Of a stretch of 28,806 nt of DNA, positions 1 to 8,466 are shown one piece after another. Each line of letters starts with the position of its first letter. Position 1 is the first letter of the stretch. The stretch spans positions 1 to 28,806 of the forward strand of contig JAFGJR010000084.1 of NCBI GenBank assembly GCA_016928975.1, in the 5' to 3' direction. The DNA comes from Sedimentisphaerales bacterium. GTDB lineage: Bacteria > Planctomycetota > Phycisphaerae > Sedimentisphaerales > SG8-4. The notes below the pieces were generated by a model. That model was given only the letters and a program-made list of their open reading frames with translations, was not told where the DNA came from and made no database searches. A program made the position numbers and the translations under genes.

Positions 1-1
1 G

Positions 2-289
2 GTTCTCGCCTGGGGATTCGGCAATCTGGCCGACAGCACAGGCAAGCTCGATCTCAGCAAACCTGTGGGCACGAATGCGTGGATTCGGGTGGATCGCGTC
101 GTCTACAGCGACGGCTCGCACCCGAGGGAAGCAGATCCCTGGCCGATTCAAGCAGACGGACAGGGCTCTTCCCTGAGCCGGATTGATGCCGCCGCATACG
201 GCAACGACCCCGCCAACTGGCAGGCAACGACGCCCTCACCTGGCCAGCAGGTTTACCGCGAACCCCGTCCGGGAAGGCCCAATCGCTGA
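2..289 (+). CDS. C-terminal end of a lamin-tail-domain protein (partial)
   Basis: An open frame enters from the left edge and stops at TGA 287-289, leaving about 95 residues. The end of the frame carries the pattern SRIDAAAYGNDPANWQA followed by TPSPG. That pattern is typical of the last strands of lamin-tail domains (LTD) in large exported planctomycete and Bacteroidota proteins, often joined to CotH or other surface modules. The preceding segment, with GFGN, LDLSKPVG and DRVVYSDG, also fits an LTD beta-sandwich. The protein is probably secreted or surface-bound. Its N-terminal domains lie outside the window, so the full role cannot be told. No relation to the following tRNA or sugar genes is evident. 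Confidence 0.6.
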   Translation, partial: VLAWGFGNLADSTGKLDLSKPVGTNAWIRVDRVVYSDGSHPREADPWPIQADGQGSSLSRIDAAAYGNDPANWQATTPSPGQQVYREPRPGRPNR

Positions 290-301
290 CCGACGAAACA
301 A

Positions 302-330
302 TTGACAGAAACCCCGGCTGTTCCTACAAA
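302..330 (+). promoter_or_regulatory. Sigma-70-type promoter of the tRNA-Arg gene
   Basis: TTGACA at 302-307 is a perfect -35 hexamer. A 17-base spacer separates it from TACAAA at 325-330, a 4/6 match to the -10 box. The predicted transcription start is near 337, about 14 bases before the tRNA, a normal distance for a tRNA gene. Confidence 0.65.
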
Positions 331-350
331 TGAACAAGGAACAATCAGAT

Positions 351-424
351 GCGCCTGTAGCTCAGTCGGATAGAGCAACGGATTTCTAATCCGTCGGTCG
401 GGAGTTCGAATCTCTCCAGGCGCG
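351..424 (+). tRNA. tRNA-Arg (anticodon TCT)
   Basis: The 74 bases fold into a complete cloverleaf. The acceptor stem GCGCCTG/CAGGCGC is fully paired. The D arm is GCTC/GAGC, and the anticodon stem ACGGA/TCCGT closes the loop TTTCTAA with anticodon TCT. The T arm GGGAG/CTCTC has one G-T pair and the loop TTCGAAT. The discriminator base is G at 424. CCA is not encoded. The anticodon reads AGA (and AGG by wobble), which are minor arginine codons in this GC-rich DNA. Confidence 0.97.
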
Positions 425-499
425 ATGAGCAAGTTGAGGGGAGACAAGCACTTGCAGCGTGAAGATGGCAGCAGATCAGAGTTCTTGTCATCTTTCCCC

Positions 500-528
500 T
501 TGATCTGCGTCTCACTCAGGGGTATAAA
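500..528 (+). promoter_or_regulatory. Promoter that places transcription start at the ATG of the Gfo/Idh/MocA gene
   Basis: TTGATC at 500-505 (4/6 match to -35) is separated by exactly 17 bases from TATAAA at 523-528 (5/6 match to -10). Transcription would start 6-8 bases after the -10 box, at about 534-536. The ATG of the oxidoreductase gene is at 536. The mRNA would therefore be leaderless or nearly so. This agrees with the absence of a well-placed ribosome binding site. Confidence 0.5.
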
Positions 529-535
529 TACTGCC

Positions 536-1861
536 ATGAATAAATCAAGATCGCTATCAGCTATCGGTTCGTCCCGGCGACAGTTCCTCAAGACCTCCGG
601 TGCTGCTGCCATCGGCGGTGCTCTCGCAAGCCCATTGGTCTTCACTCGGAAGGCCTCCGCGGCCCTCTCCCCGGACGATACACTGAAAGTTGGACTCATC
701 GGGTGCGGTGGACGCGGGTCCGGCGCTGCGGCGCAGGCCCTGTCGACCGGCGAAGGCGTGGTCTTGACCGCCATGGGCGACGTCTTCGACGATCGCCTAC
801 AAAGCAGTCGAAAGAGCCTCGCGAGCGATGAGCAATTCGGGCCCCGCGTCAGGGTCTCTGACGATGCGTGCTTCGTGGGCCTGGACGCCTACCAGAAGGT
901 GCTCGACAGTGGTGTGGATGTCGTTCTCCTGGCTGCACCCCCTGGGTTCCGGCCGCAGCATCTGCGTGCCGCCGTCGAGGCCGGCAAACACATCTTCTGC
1001 GAGAAGCCGATGGCTACCGATGCCCCCGGCGTACGTTCCGTCCTTGAGTCCGCCGCCCAAGCCAAGGAGAAGAACCTGGCTCTGGTGGCCGGCTTCTGTT
1101 GGCGGTATCACCTGGGACGTCGCGCTTTCTACCAGCGGATCCACAACGGTGCCATCGGCTCCATTCGTACCATCTATGCCACTTATCTGACCGGACCGGT
1201 GAAACCCATGCCCCCAGCCAGCAGTCGCCCTGCCGGCATGGGCGACGTTGAATGGCAGCTCCGCAACTGGTATAACTTCGTCTGGTTGTCTGGCGATGGG
1301 CTGGTGGAGCAAGCCTGTCACAGCGTGGACAAGATTGCCTGGGCGATGAATGGAATCCTCCCTCTCAAGGCAGTGGCAACCGGCGGCCGTCAATTCCCCA
1401 ATAACGAAGGCAACATCTTCGACCACATCGATGTCTTCTACGAATTCCCGGACGGGGTTCGCGCGTTCATGGCCCAGCGCCAGATCAGCAATTGCTACGG
1501 CGACAACTCGGACTACCTCATGGGCACCGAGGGTCTGGGCACCATCAAGGGCTGGATGGATCCCGTCATCACGGGCAAGGAGTCTTGGCGCTATGGCGAC
1601 CCCAGGGCCGACATGTACCAGGTCGAGCACAACGAGCTGTTCGAGTCCATCCGCAGTGGCAAACCCATCAACGACGGCGTCTGGATGGCGCACAGCACGC
1701 TCATGGCCCTCATGGGGCGCATGGCCGCCTACACTGGGAAAGAGGTCTCCTGGGACGAAGCGATGAATTCCCAGGAGAAGCTCGTGCCTGACGATCTGAC
1801 CTGGGACATGGAGTTGCCCATCAAGCCGATGGCGATGCCGGGACAAACGCAGTTTCTCTGA
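536..1861 (+). CDS. Tat-exported Gfo/Idh/MocA-family oxidoreductase
   Basis: This 441-residue protein is a predicted NAD(P)-dependent sugar or cyclitol dehydrogenase. Residues 12-35 form a twin-arginine signal (SSRRQFLKTSG followed by an Ala/Gly-rich stretch), so it should be folded in the cytoplasm and exported. The Rossmann nucleotide loop GLIGCGGRGSG is at 53-63, the family EKP motif with the key lysine at 156-158, and the HSVDK segment that usually holds the catalytic His/Asp at 262-266. The frame is open back to 425, directly after the tRNA. ATG 536 is preferred because it gives a normal Tat signal and lies at the predicted transcription start. Exported members are abundant in planctomycetes and some act on glycans. 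The substrate cannot be read from the sequence. Confidence 0.85.
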   Translation: MNKSRSLSAIGSSRRQFLKTSGAAAIGGALASPLVFTRKASAALSPDDTLKVGLIGCGGRGSGAAAQALSTGEGVVLTAMGDVFDDRLQSSRKSLASDEQFGPRVRVSDDACFVGLDAYQKVLDSGVDVVLLAAPPGFRPQHLRAAVEAGKHIFCEKPMATDAPGVRSVLESAAQAKEKNLALVAGFCWRYHLGRRAFYQRIHNGAIGSIRTIYATYLTGPVKPMPPASSRPAGMGDVEWQLRNWYNFVWLSGDGLVEQACHSVDKIAWAMNGILPLKAVATGGRQFPNNEGNIFDHIDVFYEFPDGVRAFMAQRQISNCYGDNSDYLMGTEGLGTIKGWMDPVITGKESWRYGDPRADMYQVEHNELFESIRSGKPINDGVWMAHSTLMALMGRMAAYTGKEVSWDEAMNSQEKLVPDDLTWDMELPIKPMAMPGQTQFL

Positions 1862-1899
1862 TGGCAAATCTCCAGACGCTCGTTTCCGAGGTCTTACGC

Positions 1900-2070
1900 C
1901 GCGATGGAAGGCAGCGCACCGCTGGCGTCGGGCCTGTTGAGGGCGCAATCGACTAACACCCAGGGGCTGCCGACGGCCCATGTGGACGCGACCATGCTCA
2001 CGCGCACATGATTCACGCCGACCCTTCGGGGCACTTCGTTCGGCATGTCGACATGGGCCTGGGTCAGAGC
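1900..2070 (+). pseudogene. Relic of a 7-bladed beta-propeller lactonase gene
   Basis: The 564-base gap between 1861 and 2426 holds no intact gene. In the + frame from 1987, the translation HAHMIHADPSGHFVRHVDMG is followed by LGQ at about 1999-2067. It closely resembles the PHAHxxxxDPSGRFVLVxDLGLD signature of the 6-phosphogluconolactonase-like beta-propeller family. A second frame at about 1905-1970 gives GSAPLASGLLRAQ, which resembles the strand just before that signature, so a frameshift lies between them. Frames on both sides run into stops (for example TGA near 2131). I read this as a decayed fragment. A lactonase would fit between a sugar dehydrogenase and a sugar-acid transporter. The rest of the gap, 2071-2425, shows only weak coding look on the minus strand and no clear promoter. 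Confidence 0.4.
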
Positions 2071-2425
2071 GACCGCCGGCGGCGACAGAACTGCCTTCGT
2101 CCCGCCCTATGGTTGATCCGGGACAGAGCCTGAAGCAGGCCAACAGGCGTTCGGGGGTGTCCCACAGAAGCTTCCTGGCGATCTCTACAGCTCCGTCGAG
2201 AGTGCCTTCGACGAGAACTTCTGACCCAGGCCGCCGGAAAGTGTGAACCCACAATTCGTCCGGCTCTGTCGCTGTCTGTGGACACACTTTGCATCCCCTT
2301 TGCTGCTCTGCAGTTCTGTGCCATGTGCATTGAATGAACGGACCCAATGACGATAGAATGTGCATCCGTTGCATATGTCCTGGTGGATTGGCTCGGTCGA
2401 AGGGAATCTGGTCAAGGAACGATTC

Positions 2426-3763
2426 ATGTGGCTTGTCATTCTGCTCCTGCTGTCGATCATCTTCATCATCGTGAGCACGACCCGCTTGAGGCTGCACCCG
2501 TTCTTATCGCTTCTTCTGGCAGCCTTCGGATATGGGATCTGCAGCGGCACGATGTCGCTGGCGGACGTAGTCGCGTCGGTCAACGGCGGCTTCGGGGATA
2601 CGATTGGCAAGATCGGCATCGTCATCCTGGCTGGAGCGATCATCGGCGTCTTCCTGGAGAAGTCGGGCGGCGCTCGGAACCTAGCCGAGCAGACGCTCCG
2701 CCTGGTAGGCCAGAAGAACGTCCCGCTGGCCATGAGCATTATCGGCTACATCGTCAGCATCCCCGTGTTCTGCGATTCGGGTTTCGTCATTCTCGCTCCG
2801 CTGGCCAAGGCTCTTTCTCGCCGGGCCAAAGCCTCGCTGGCGGCCGGTGCCATTGCGTTGAGTCTCGGCTTGTACTCGACGCACACCATGGTCCCGCCAA
2901 CGCCCGGACCCATTGCGGCGGCGGGCATCCTGAAGGCGGACCTGGGCCTGGTGATTCTGTGGGGAGTGCTGGTCTCGCTGGCCGCACTTGCCGCCGGCTG
3001 GCTGTTCGCCGTCAAATATGCGGCCAGAACCACCCTTGCGGCAGAATCCGAAACGCCGGCGGCCCTGGAACCGGCAAGTCAGGGCCCGTCGGCCGCAAAG
3101 GCGATCGTTCCAATCCTGTTCCCGATTGTTCTGATCGTTCTCAAATCGGTCAGTGCGTTCCCGAGCCATCCGTTCGGCGAAGCCACTGCCGCAAGAGTCA
3201 TCGGCTTCGTCGGCGAGCCCGTCGTCGCGTTGCTTTTCGGAGTTCTGCTGGCCTTTTTGCTTCCGGAGAGACTCTCGCTCCAAATGCTCTCGGCCTCCGG
3301 CTGGGTGGGTGAAGGAATGATGGCGGCCGCTACGATCATCCTCATCACCGGTTGCGGCGGTGCATTTGGGAAAGTCCTCCAGAGTTCCGGCATCGCGGAC
3401 GTCGTCGCAGGCCATCTCGGCCGGAGCACGAGCCTGAGCCTCCTGCTGCCATTCTTGATCGCCGCCGGCCTCAAGACCGCCCAGGGTTCGTCCACCGTGG
3501 CAATCATCACCACCGCCGGCATTCTCTCGCCGTTGCTGGAGATTCTCGGCCTCCAGAGTGAGACCACCCGCGCGCTGACTGTGGTGGCAATCGGAGCAGG
3601 CTCGATGGTCGTGAGCCATGCCAACGATAGCTATTTCTGGGTGGTGACCGGCTTCACCAAGATGACTGTGAACCAGGGCTACCGGCTTCAAACCCTCGGC
3701 ACCTTCGTCGAGGGCTGTGCCGCCGCGGTCGCCCTGTGGGTGCTCAGCCTTGTTGTTCTGTAG
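2426..3763 (+). CDS. GntP-family gluconate / sugar-acid permease
   Basis: This is a 445-residue, highly hydrophobic inner-membrane protein of the usual GntP length. It starts MWLVILLLLSIIFIIVSTTR and continues with a segment matching the family's lNPFIALllvalgvGl stretch (LHPFLSLLLAAFGYGICSG). Other family-like parts are GFGDTIGKIGIVILAGAIIG, IPVFCDSGFVILAPLAK and HTMVPPTPGPIAAAGIL. The C-terminal part has AQGSSTVAIITTAGI and SHANDSYFWVVTGF. GntP proteins are proton symporters for gluconate and related sugar acids. The frame is open to GTG 2360, but ATG 2426 has an AAGGA at the right distance and gives the family's normal N-terminus. It lies 22 bases before the next gene, so it is probably in one operon with the two hydrolase-like genes. 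The exact substrate is unknown. Confidence 0.9.
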   Translation: MWLVILLLLSIIFIIVSTTRLRLHPFLSLLLAAFGYGICSGTMSLADVVASVNGGFGDTIGKIGIVILAGAIIGVFLEKSGGARNLAEQTLRLVGQKNVPLAMSIIGYIVSIPVFCDSGFVILAPLAKALSRRAKASLAAGAIALSLGLYSTHTMVPPTPGPIAAAGILKADLGLVILWGVLVSLAALAAGWLFAVKYAARTTLAAESETPAALEPASQGPSAAKAIVPILFPIVLIVLKSVSAFPSHPFGEATAARVIGFVGEPVVALLFGVLLAFLLPERLSLQMLSASGWVGEGMMAAATIILITGCGGAFGKVLQSSGIADVVAGHLGRSTSLSLLLPFLIAAGLKTAQGSSTVAIITTAGILSPLLEILGLQSETTRALTVVAIGAGSMVVSHANDSYFWVVTGFTKMTVNQGYRLQTLGTFVEGCAAAVALWVLSLVVL

Positions 3764-3785
3764 AGTCTGATGAAGGAGACACCGG

Positions 3786-6083
3786 ATGATGCACACGAGA
3801 TGCATGGTGGTTGCATGGGCGGGCAGTCTACTCCTCGCTGGCACCCTCTACGGGCAAGAGCCCCTGCCCACGGGCAACGCTCGGCCTGCCATTCAGTTCA
3901 GGCACTTCCCCAGCCGCTTGCACGCGTTTGTCTGGCGGAATTGGGAGATGGTATCCCTGGAACGAATGGCCCGGGTGCTCGGCACGACGCCGGCCAGAGT
4001 GCGCGAAATCGGACAATCCATGGGCCTGCCGGCGCATGAGACACCTGCGGCCGAGTACCTGCAGCGAGGCTACATCACGATGATCCGGCGCAATTGGCAT
4101 CTGCTGCCCTATGAGCAACTTCTGACTCTGCTTGGCTGGGACGCCCGGAAGCTCGCTTTCACCCTCAAGGAAGACGACTTCCTCTGGATCAAGCTTGGCT
4201 CATTCAAACCCTCGTGCCCACCTCTACACTTCGACGAGCCCAACGAGGCCGTGACGAAACGATGTGAGGAGATCAAAGCCATTGTCACCTCGCAGTCCGC
4301 TGCAGAGTTCGCCAAGCCTGAACGACCACGATTTGGCTTCTTCGGTGACGCCATCGGCACTCCGACAACACCTATCGCCGGTTCGAACAAGCAGGTCAGG
4401 TTTCTGTACTCCTACTGCGGCCTATTCGGCGATCCGCTGCTCTCACCGGAACTCGATCCCTACCCGGGAGAGCTGCTTCAGCGACTATCTGCGCTTGGCG
4501 TCAACGGAGTGTGGCTGCACGTGGTGCTGCATCAACTGGCCCCCGGCTCGGTCTTTGCGGAACTGGGTGCAGATCACGAGCGAAGGATCGCCAACCTGCG
4601 CAGACTGGTGGATCGGGCGGCAGAGTATGGGATCGACATCTACCTCTACATGAACGAGCCGCGAGCCATGCCCGCGTCATTCTTCAAAGGCCGGGAGGAC
4701 ATCCGAGGCGTTCGGGAAAGCGATTTCGTCGCCTTGTGCACATCGGCCCCGCAGGTCAGGCAGGGGCTCACGGAATCCCTGACCTATGTTTTCAAGGAGG
4801 TGCCCGGCCTGGGTGGCGTGTTCACGATTACGGCCTCGGAGAACCTGACGAACTGCTACAGCCACAGCCGCACGCCGGGCTGTCCTCGCTGCTCGAAACG
4901 TTCCGCGGCAGAGGTGATCGCGGAGGTCAACAGAACGATCGCCGCCGGCGTGTGGGCGGGCAACCCGCAGGCGAAGGTGATCGTGTGGGACTGGGGCTGG
5001 CCGGATGAGGCCGAGCAGATCATCAACGAGCTACCGGACAACGTCTGTCTGATGAGCGTCAGCGAGTGGGATCAGCCGATCACCCGCGGCGGTGTGACCA
5101 GCCGCGTCGGCGAGTACTCGCTGTCCGCCGTCGGTCCCGGTCCGCGGGCGACGAGACACTGGGCGATGGCCAAGCAACGCGGGCTCAAGACCATCGCCAA
5201 GGTCCAGGTCAACTGCTCGTGGGAATTGTCGGCGGTGCCGTACTTGCCCGTGATGAACCTGATTGCTCAGCATTGCAGCAACCTGGCACGAGCGGACGTT
5301 GATGGACTCATGCTGAGCTGGAGCGTGGGTGGGTATCCGTCGCCGAATCTGCAACTGGCAAGCGAGTTCCAATCGCAACCGGTCCCTACGGCGGACGAGG
5401 TCCTTTCGAAAGTGGCTCAGGGACGGTACGGCTTGGACGCCGCACCCAATGTCCTGGCGGCATGGTCCAAGTTCAGCACCACATTCACGGAATACCCCTT
5501 TCACGCCGGCTTCATCTACAACGGACCGATGCAATGCGGGCCTGCGAATCTCCTGTACCCCGAGCCCACGGGCTACAAGGCAACGATGGTAGGATTCCCC
5601 TATGACGACGTGGATGGCTGGCGGGCGGTCTACCCGGCGGATGTGCTGGCCGGACAACTGGAGAAGATCGCGGCAGGCTGGAGGGAGGGTCTGGCCGCCT
5701 TTCAAAAGGCGGCGGACAAACCCATCCCGCGCTCTCAGCGAGCGAATCTCCACGAAGATCTGGGCCTTGCGGAAGCGGCCGGCCTGCATTTCCGGAGCGC
5801 CGGCAACCAGATTCGTTTCACCCTGGCGAGAAATGCGCTTTTATCAGGGTCACTGAAAGACGAAGAACACGAGGCGCAGATCAACGCCATCAAGAAGATC
5901 GTCGCCGACGAAATCGACGCTGCCAGTCGGCTCTGTACCCTGACCCGGCAGGACCCGCGCATCGGGTATGAAGCATCGAACCATTACTACTATCTTCCGC
6001 TGGACTTGGTGGAGAAGGTGATCAATTGCCGGTACGTGGCCGACATTTGGCTCCCCCGCCTCTCCACTCAACGTGGGCAATAA
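3786..6083 (+). CDS. Exported TIM-barrel glycosidase-like protein (GH20-like) with N-terminal HTH-like repeats
   Basis: The 765-residue protein begins with a signal peptide (about 1-23, ending LYGQ). Residues about 48-81 and 98-131 form two related helix-turn-helix-like repeats, both starting with RNW and carrying LG in the middle. The central part (about 200-520) reads as a TIM barrel: FLYSYCGLFGDPLL, GVNGVWLHVVLHQL, YGIDIYLYMNEPRAMP, GVFTITASEN (Glu352, a possible catalytic acid), VIVWDWGWPDEAEQI and MLSWSVGGYPSPN. This order resembles the hexosaminidase-type barrels, but the GH20 Asp-Glu pair is not obvious. The cysteine pair CPRC (366-369) could bind metal or form a disulfide. AAGGAGA lies 6 bases before the ATG. 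It sits between the GntP gene (22 bases) and the next hydrolase-like gene (11 bases). Substrate unknown. Confidence 0.6.
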   Translation: MMHTRCMVVAWAGSLLLAGTLYGQEPLPTGNARPAIQFRHFPSRLHAFVWRNWEMVSLERMARVLGTTPARVREIGQSMGLPAHETPAAEYLQRGYITMIRRNWHLLPYEQLLTLLGWDARKLAFTLKEDDFLWIKLGSFKPSCPPLHFDEPNEAVTKRCEEIKAIVTSQSAAEFAKPERPRFGFFGDAIGTPTTPIAGSNKQVRFLYSYCGLFGDPLLSPELDPYPGELLQRLSALGVNGVWLHVVLHQLAPGSVFAELGADHERRIANLRRLVDRAAEYGIDIYLYMNEPRAMPASFFKGREDIRGVRESDFVALCTSAPQVRQGLTESLTYVFKEVPGLGGVFTITASENLTNCYSHSRTPGCPRCSKRSAAEVIAEVNRTIAAGVWAGNPQAKVIVWDWGWPDEAEQIINELPDNVCLMSVSEWDQPITRGGVTSRVGEYSLSAVGPGPRATRHWAMAKQRGLKTIAKVQVNCSWELSAVPYLPVMNLIAQHCSNLARADVDGLMLSWSVGGYPSPNLQLASEFQSQPVPTADEVLSKVAQGRYGLDAAPNVLAAWSKFSTTFTEYPFHAGFIYNGPMQCGPANLLYPEPTGYKATMVGFPYDDVDGWRAVYPADVLAGQLEKIAAGWREGLAAFQKAADKPIPRSQRANLHEDLGLAEAAGLHFRSAGNQIRFTLARNALLSGSLKDEEHEAQINAIKKIVADEIDAASRLCTLTRQDPRIGYEASNHYYYLPLDLVEKVINCRYVADIWLPRLSTQRGQ

Positions 6084-6094
6084 GAGGAACACAC

Positions 6095-8464
6095 ATGAGA
6101 GTCGTTACGGTAGTTGTCGCAGCAATCATGGCCTCCTCCACCTCTGTGGGACAGACAGACTCACAGGATGGGCAAATCGTCAAGAGGGCTCTCCGGCTGG
6201 ACCAGGGCGGCGAGAACCTGCTCAAGACGGATGCCTGGAGCGGCTATCAGAAGGGCTTCGAGAAAGCTGACGGCGTGTTCCTCTGCGACAACGGGGCCGA
6301 CCCCCGGGCCCAGCGAGGAGTCTCGCAAACCGTCACTCTGAACCAGACAAAGCCTGAGCCCATCGTCGCCACCGCGTGGAGCAAAGCCGAAGGCGTCGGA
6401 GGTAGTCGCGACAGCGATTACTCCCTGTATCTCGATCTCGTGTACACCGACGGCACGCCACTGTGGGGCCAGGTGGACAGCTTCAACGCGGGCACGCACG
6501 ACTGGGAGAAGGCCCAGGTCATCGTGTTTCCGGAGAAGCCGGTGGCACGCGTCTCGTTCTACATGCTGCTTCGCAGTCATGCAGGCAAGGCGTGGTTCCG
6601 GGGTGCGGAGTTGAAGACGGTCAGCGCCTTCCTGTTTGATGGCGTCCCCGTCCAGCAGGTGAGCCCTGCCCCGGAAGGCTTCCAGGTCCGCGATGTCGCA
6701 GCGGAATCGGACTTCGTCGCCATCGCGCGAAGTGCCCTGGACCTGAAGCTCGATTGCCGCAAGCAGGAGGATGCCAGCGCGACCTTCTTCGACGTAACGC
6801 TCCAGGACACCACCGCCGGAGATCGTGCCGTCACCCTCGTGTACACGGTACCGTTGCCGGTGGCGGAATGGCAATGGCTTCAAGACCCGCGTCACAGCGC
6901 CGCAGCCGTAGCGGGGCGGGAGTATCTCAGCACGACGCGATACAACGTCGGCGCCAATGGCCGGTTGTCTCGATATCCCTTCGGGGCCGTGGCCGGTTCC
7001 GACGAAGGTGCGGCACTGGGAATCGACATGGCTCAGCCGGCGTTCTTCCGCGTCGGGTACAACGCCGGGACACGCGAGCTTTTCCTCGCGTACGATATCG
7101 GCCTGACGCCGGAGAAACCGTCGGCGACTCTGCGGTTCTGCAAGTTCCGATTTGACCCTGCGTTGCAGTTCCGGGGGGCATTGGCCCGCTTCTACGAGCT
7201 ATTCCCCGAACAGTTCCGGTGCCGCATCGAGCGCCAGGGCCTGTGGATGCCGTTCGCCGAGATCAGCGAAGTCAGGGGCTGGGAGGATTTCGGCTTTCGG
7301 TTCAAGGAAGGCAACAACGAGACCCGCTGGGACGATGAGCACGACATCATCACGTTTCGCTACACCGAGCCAATGACCTGGTGGATGTCCATGCCGAAGG
7401 AGATGTCGCGCACTTTGGCAGCAGCCATCGCGGAGGCTCAGCGCCTCGCCGCCAATCGCGCGGAAGCCCAGACCCTCTTCACCAGCGGCTTCCACGATGA
7501 GACGGGCCAGTTCGCCGCACGCCTGCTGGACACACCCTGGTGCAACGGCGCCGTCTGGAGCATGAACTCCATGCCCGAGATCGCCGGGCAGGTCACGGAC
7601 TTCAAGAACAAATGGAACCCGGAGCTTCGCACGAAGCTCTACGGCCCCGGAGCCAACGGATCTCTCGATGGCGAGTACATCGATTCGAGCGAGGGCTATG
7701 TGACCGACGAGCTGGACTTTCGCCGCGATCACTTCGCCGCCGCCAGGACGCCGCTGACCTTCTCGCTCGACAGCCGCAAGCCGGCGATCTTTCGTGGCCT
7801 GATCGTGTTCGAGTACGTGCGGGCCATCGCCCGAGACATTCACTCGATGGACAAGTACATGATGGCCAACAGCACGCCCTACGGCCTGTGCTGGCTGGCC
7901 CCCCTGCTGGACGTGCTGGGCACGGAGACAGACTGGAACCCCGGCGGAAAATGGCAGCCAATGTCGGACGTCGATTTGCTCTACCGCCGTGCCTTGTGCA
8001 AGGGAAAGCCCTACTGTTTCCTCATGAACACGGAATTCGAGCGGTTCTCGCATGAGGCGGTCGAGAAGTACATGAAGCGGTGCCTCGCCTACGGCATGTT
8101 CCCCGGCTTCTTCAGCCACAACGCCTCACAGGGCCACTACTTCACCCGCCCCGAGATGTACGACCGTGACCGCGATCTCTTCAGAAAGTACGTGCCGCTA
8201 TGCAAGCTGGTCGCCGAGGCCGGCTGGCAGCCCGTTACGGGGGCGTACACGGATGAGGAGAGTGTCTATGTCGAGCGTTACGGCCAGCGATATCTGACCA
8301 TCTTCAACAACACCGACCGGCCGCAGGAGGCGAGCCTAACGATTGGTTCCCGCGTCACGGGTCCAAGCACAGACCTCGTGACTGATCGGTTCGTGACCTT
8401 CAAGAATGGAAAGACAACTATCACACTCGGCCCCGAGGATGTAGCGGTTCTCCAGATGCCTTGA
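6095..8464 (+). CDS. Large exported glycosidase-like protein, function unknown
   Basis: The protein has 789 residues with a signal peptide at about 1-20 (ending SVGQ). Residues about 40-175 form a beta-rich, probably carbohydrate-binding domain (NLLKTDAW, GTHDWEKAQVIVFPEKPVAR). Residues about 360-720 look like a catalytic barrel. They contain QGLWMPFAEISEV, WEDFGFRFKEGNN, RYTEPMTWWM, the acidic motif DGEYIDSSEG (525-534) with Asp530 and Glu533, and FPGFFSHNASQGHYFTR. The last 70 residues form a beta domain as in the C-terminus of many alpha-glycosidases. I cannot assign a GH family. The frame opens at 6026, inside the previous gene. ATG 6095 is chosen because AAGAGGAA sits just before it and the signal peptide begins there. 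Its stop is 2 bases from the stop of the convergent GH20 gene. Confidence 0.55.
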   Translation: MRVVTVVVAAIMASSTSVGQTDSQDGQIVKRALRLDQGGENLLKTDAWSGYQKGFEKADGVFLCDNGADPRAQRGVSQTVTLNQTKPEPIVATAWSKAEGVGGSRDSDYSLYLDLVYTDGTPLWGQVDSFNAGTHDWEKAQVIVFPEKPVARVSFYMLLRSHAGKAWFRGAELKTVSAFLFDGVPVQQVSPAPEGFQVRDVAAESDFVAIARSALDLKLDCRKQEDASATFFDVTLQDTTAGDRAVTLVYTVPLPVAEWQWLQDPRHSAAAVAGREYLSTTRYNVGANGRLSRYPFGAVAGSDEGAALGIDMAQPAFFRVGYNAGTRELFLAYDIGLTPEKPSATLRFCKFRFDPALQFRGALARFYELFPEQFRCRIERQGLWMPFAEISEVRGWEDFGFRFKEGNNETRWDDEHDIITFRYTEPMTWWMSMPKEMSRTLAAAIAEAQRLAANRAEAQTLFTSGFHDETGQFAARLLDTPWCNGAVWSMNSMPEIAGQVTDFKNKWNPELRTKLYGPGANGSLDGEYIDSSEGYVTDELDFRRDHFAAARTPLTFSLDSRKPAIFRGLIVFEYVRAIARDIHSMDKYMMANSTPYGLCWLAPLLDVLGTETDWNPGGKWQPMSDVDLLYRRALCKGKPYCFLMNTEFERFSHEAVEKYMKRCLAYGMFPGFFSHNASQGHYFTRPEMYDRDRDLFRKYVPLCKLVAEAGWQPVTGAYTDEESVYVERYGQRYLTIFNNTDRPQEASLTIGSRVTGPSTDLVTDRFVTFKNGKTTITLGPEDVAVLQMP

Positions 8465-8466
8465 CA

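Noticed and set aside
2093..2263. Minus-strand open stretch in the gap before the GntP gene, including WVHTFRRPGSEVLVEGTLDG
   Set aside because: It reads somewhat like coding sequence, but no start codon with a ribosome site was found. It is part of a long frame that is otherwise the antisense of the Gfo/Idh/MocA gene. I could not match it to a family.
2276..2295. TGGACACACTTTGCA as a second sigma-54 promoter before the GntP gene
   Set aside because: The GG and GC elements are separated by 9 bases instead of 10, and the CAC after GG is missing. Sigma-54 does not tolerate this spacing change.
797..2497. Long minus-strand open frame of 566 codons
   Set aside because: It lies opposite the Gfo/Idh/MocA gene and is a shadow of codon bias in GC-rich DNA. 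Its translation is rich in Arg, His and Gly with no domain.
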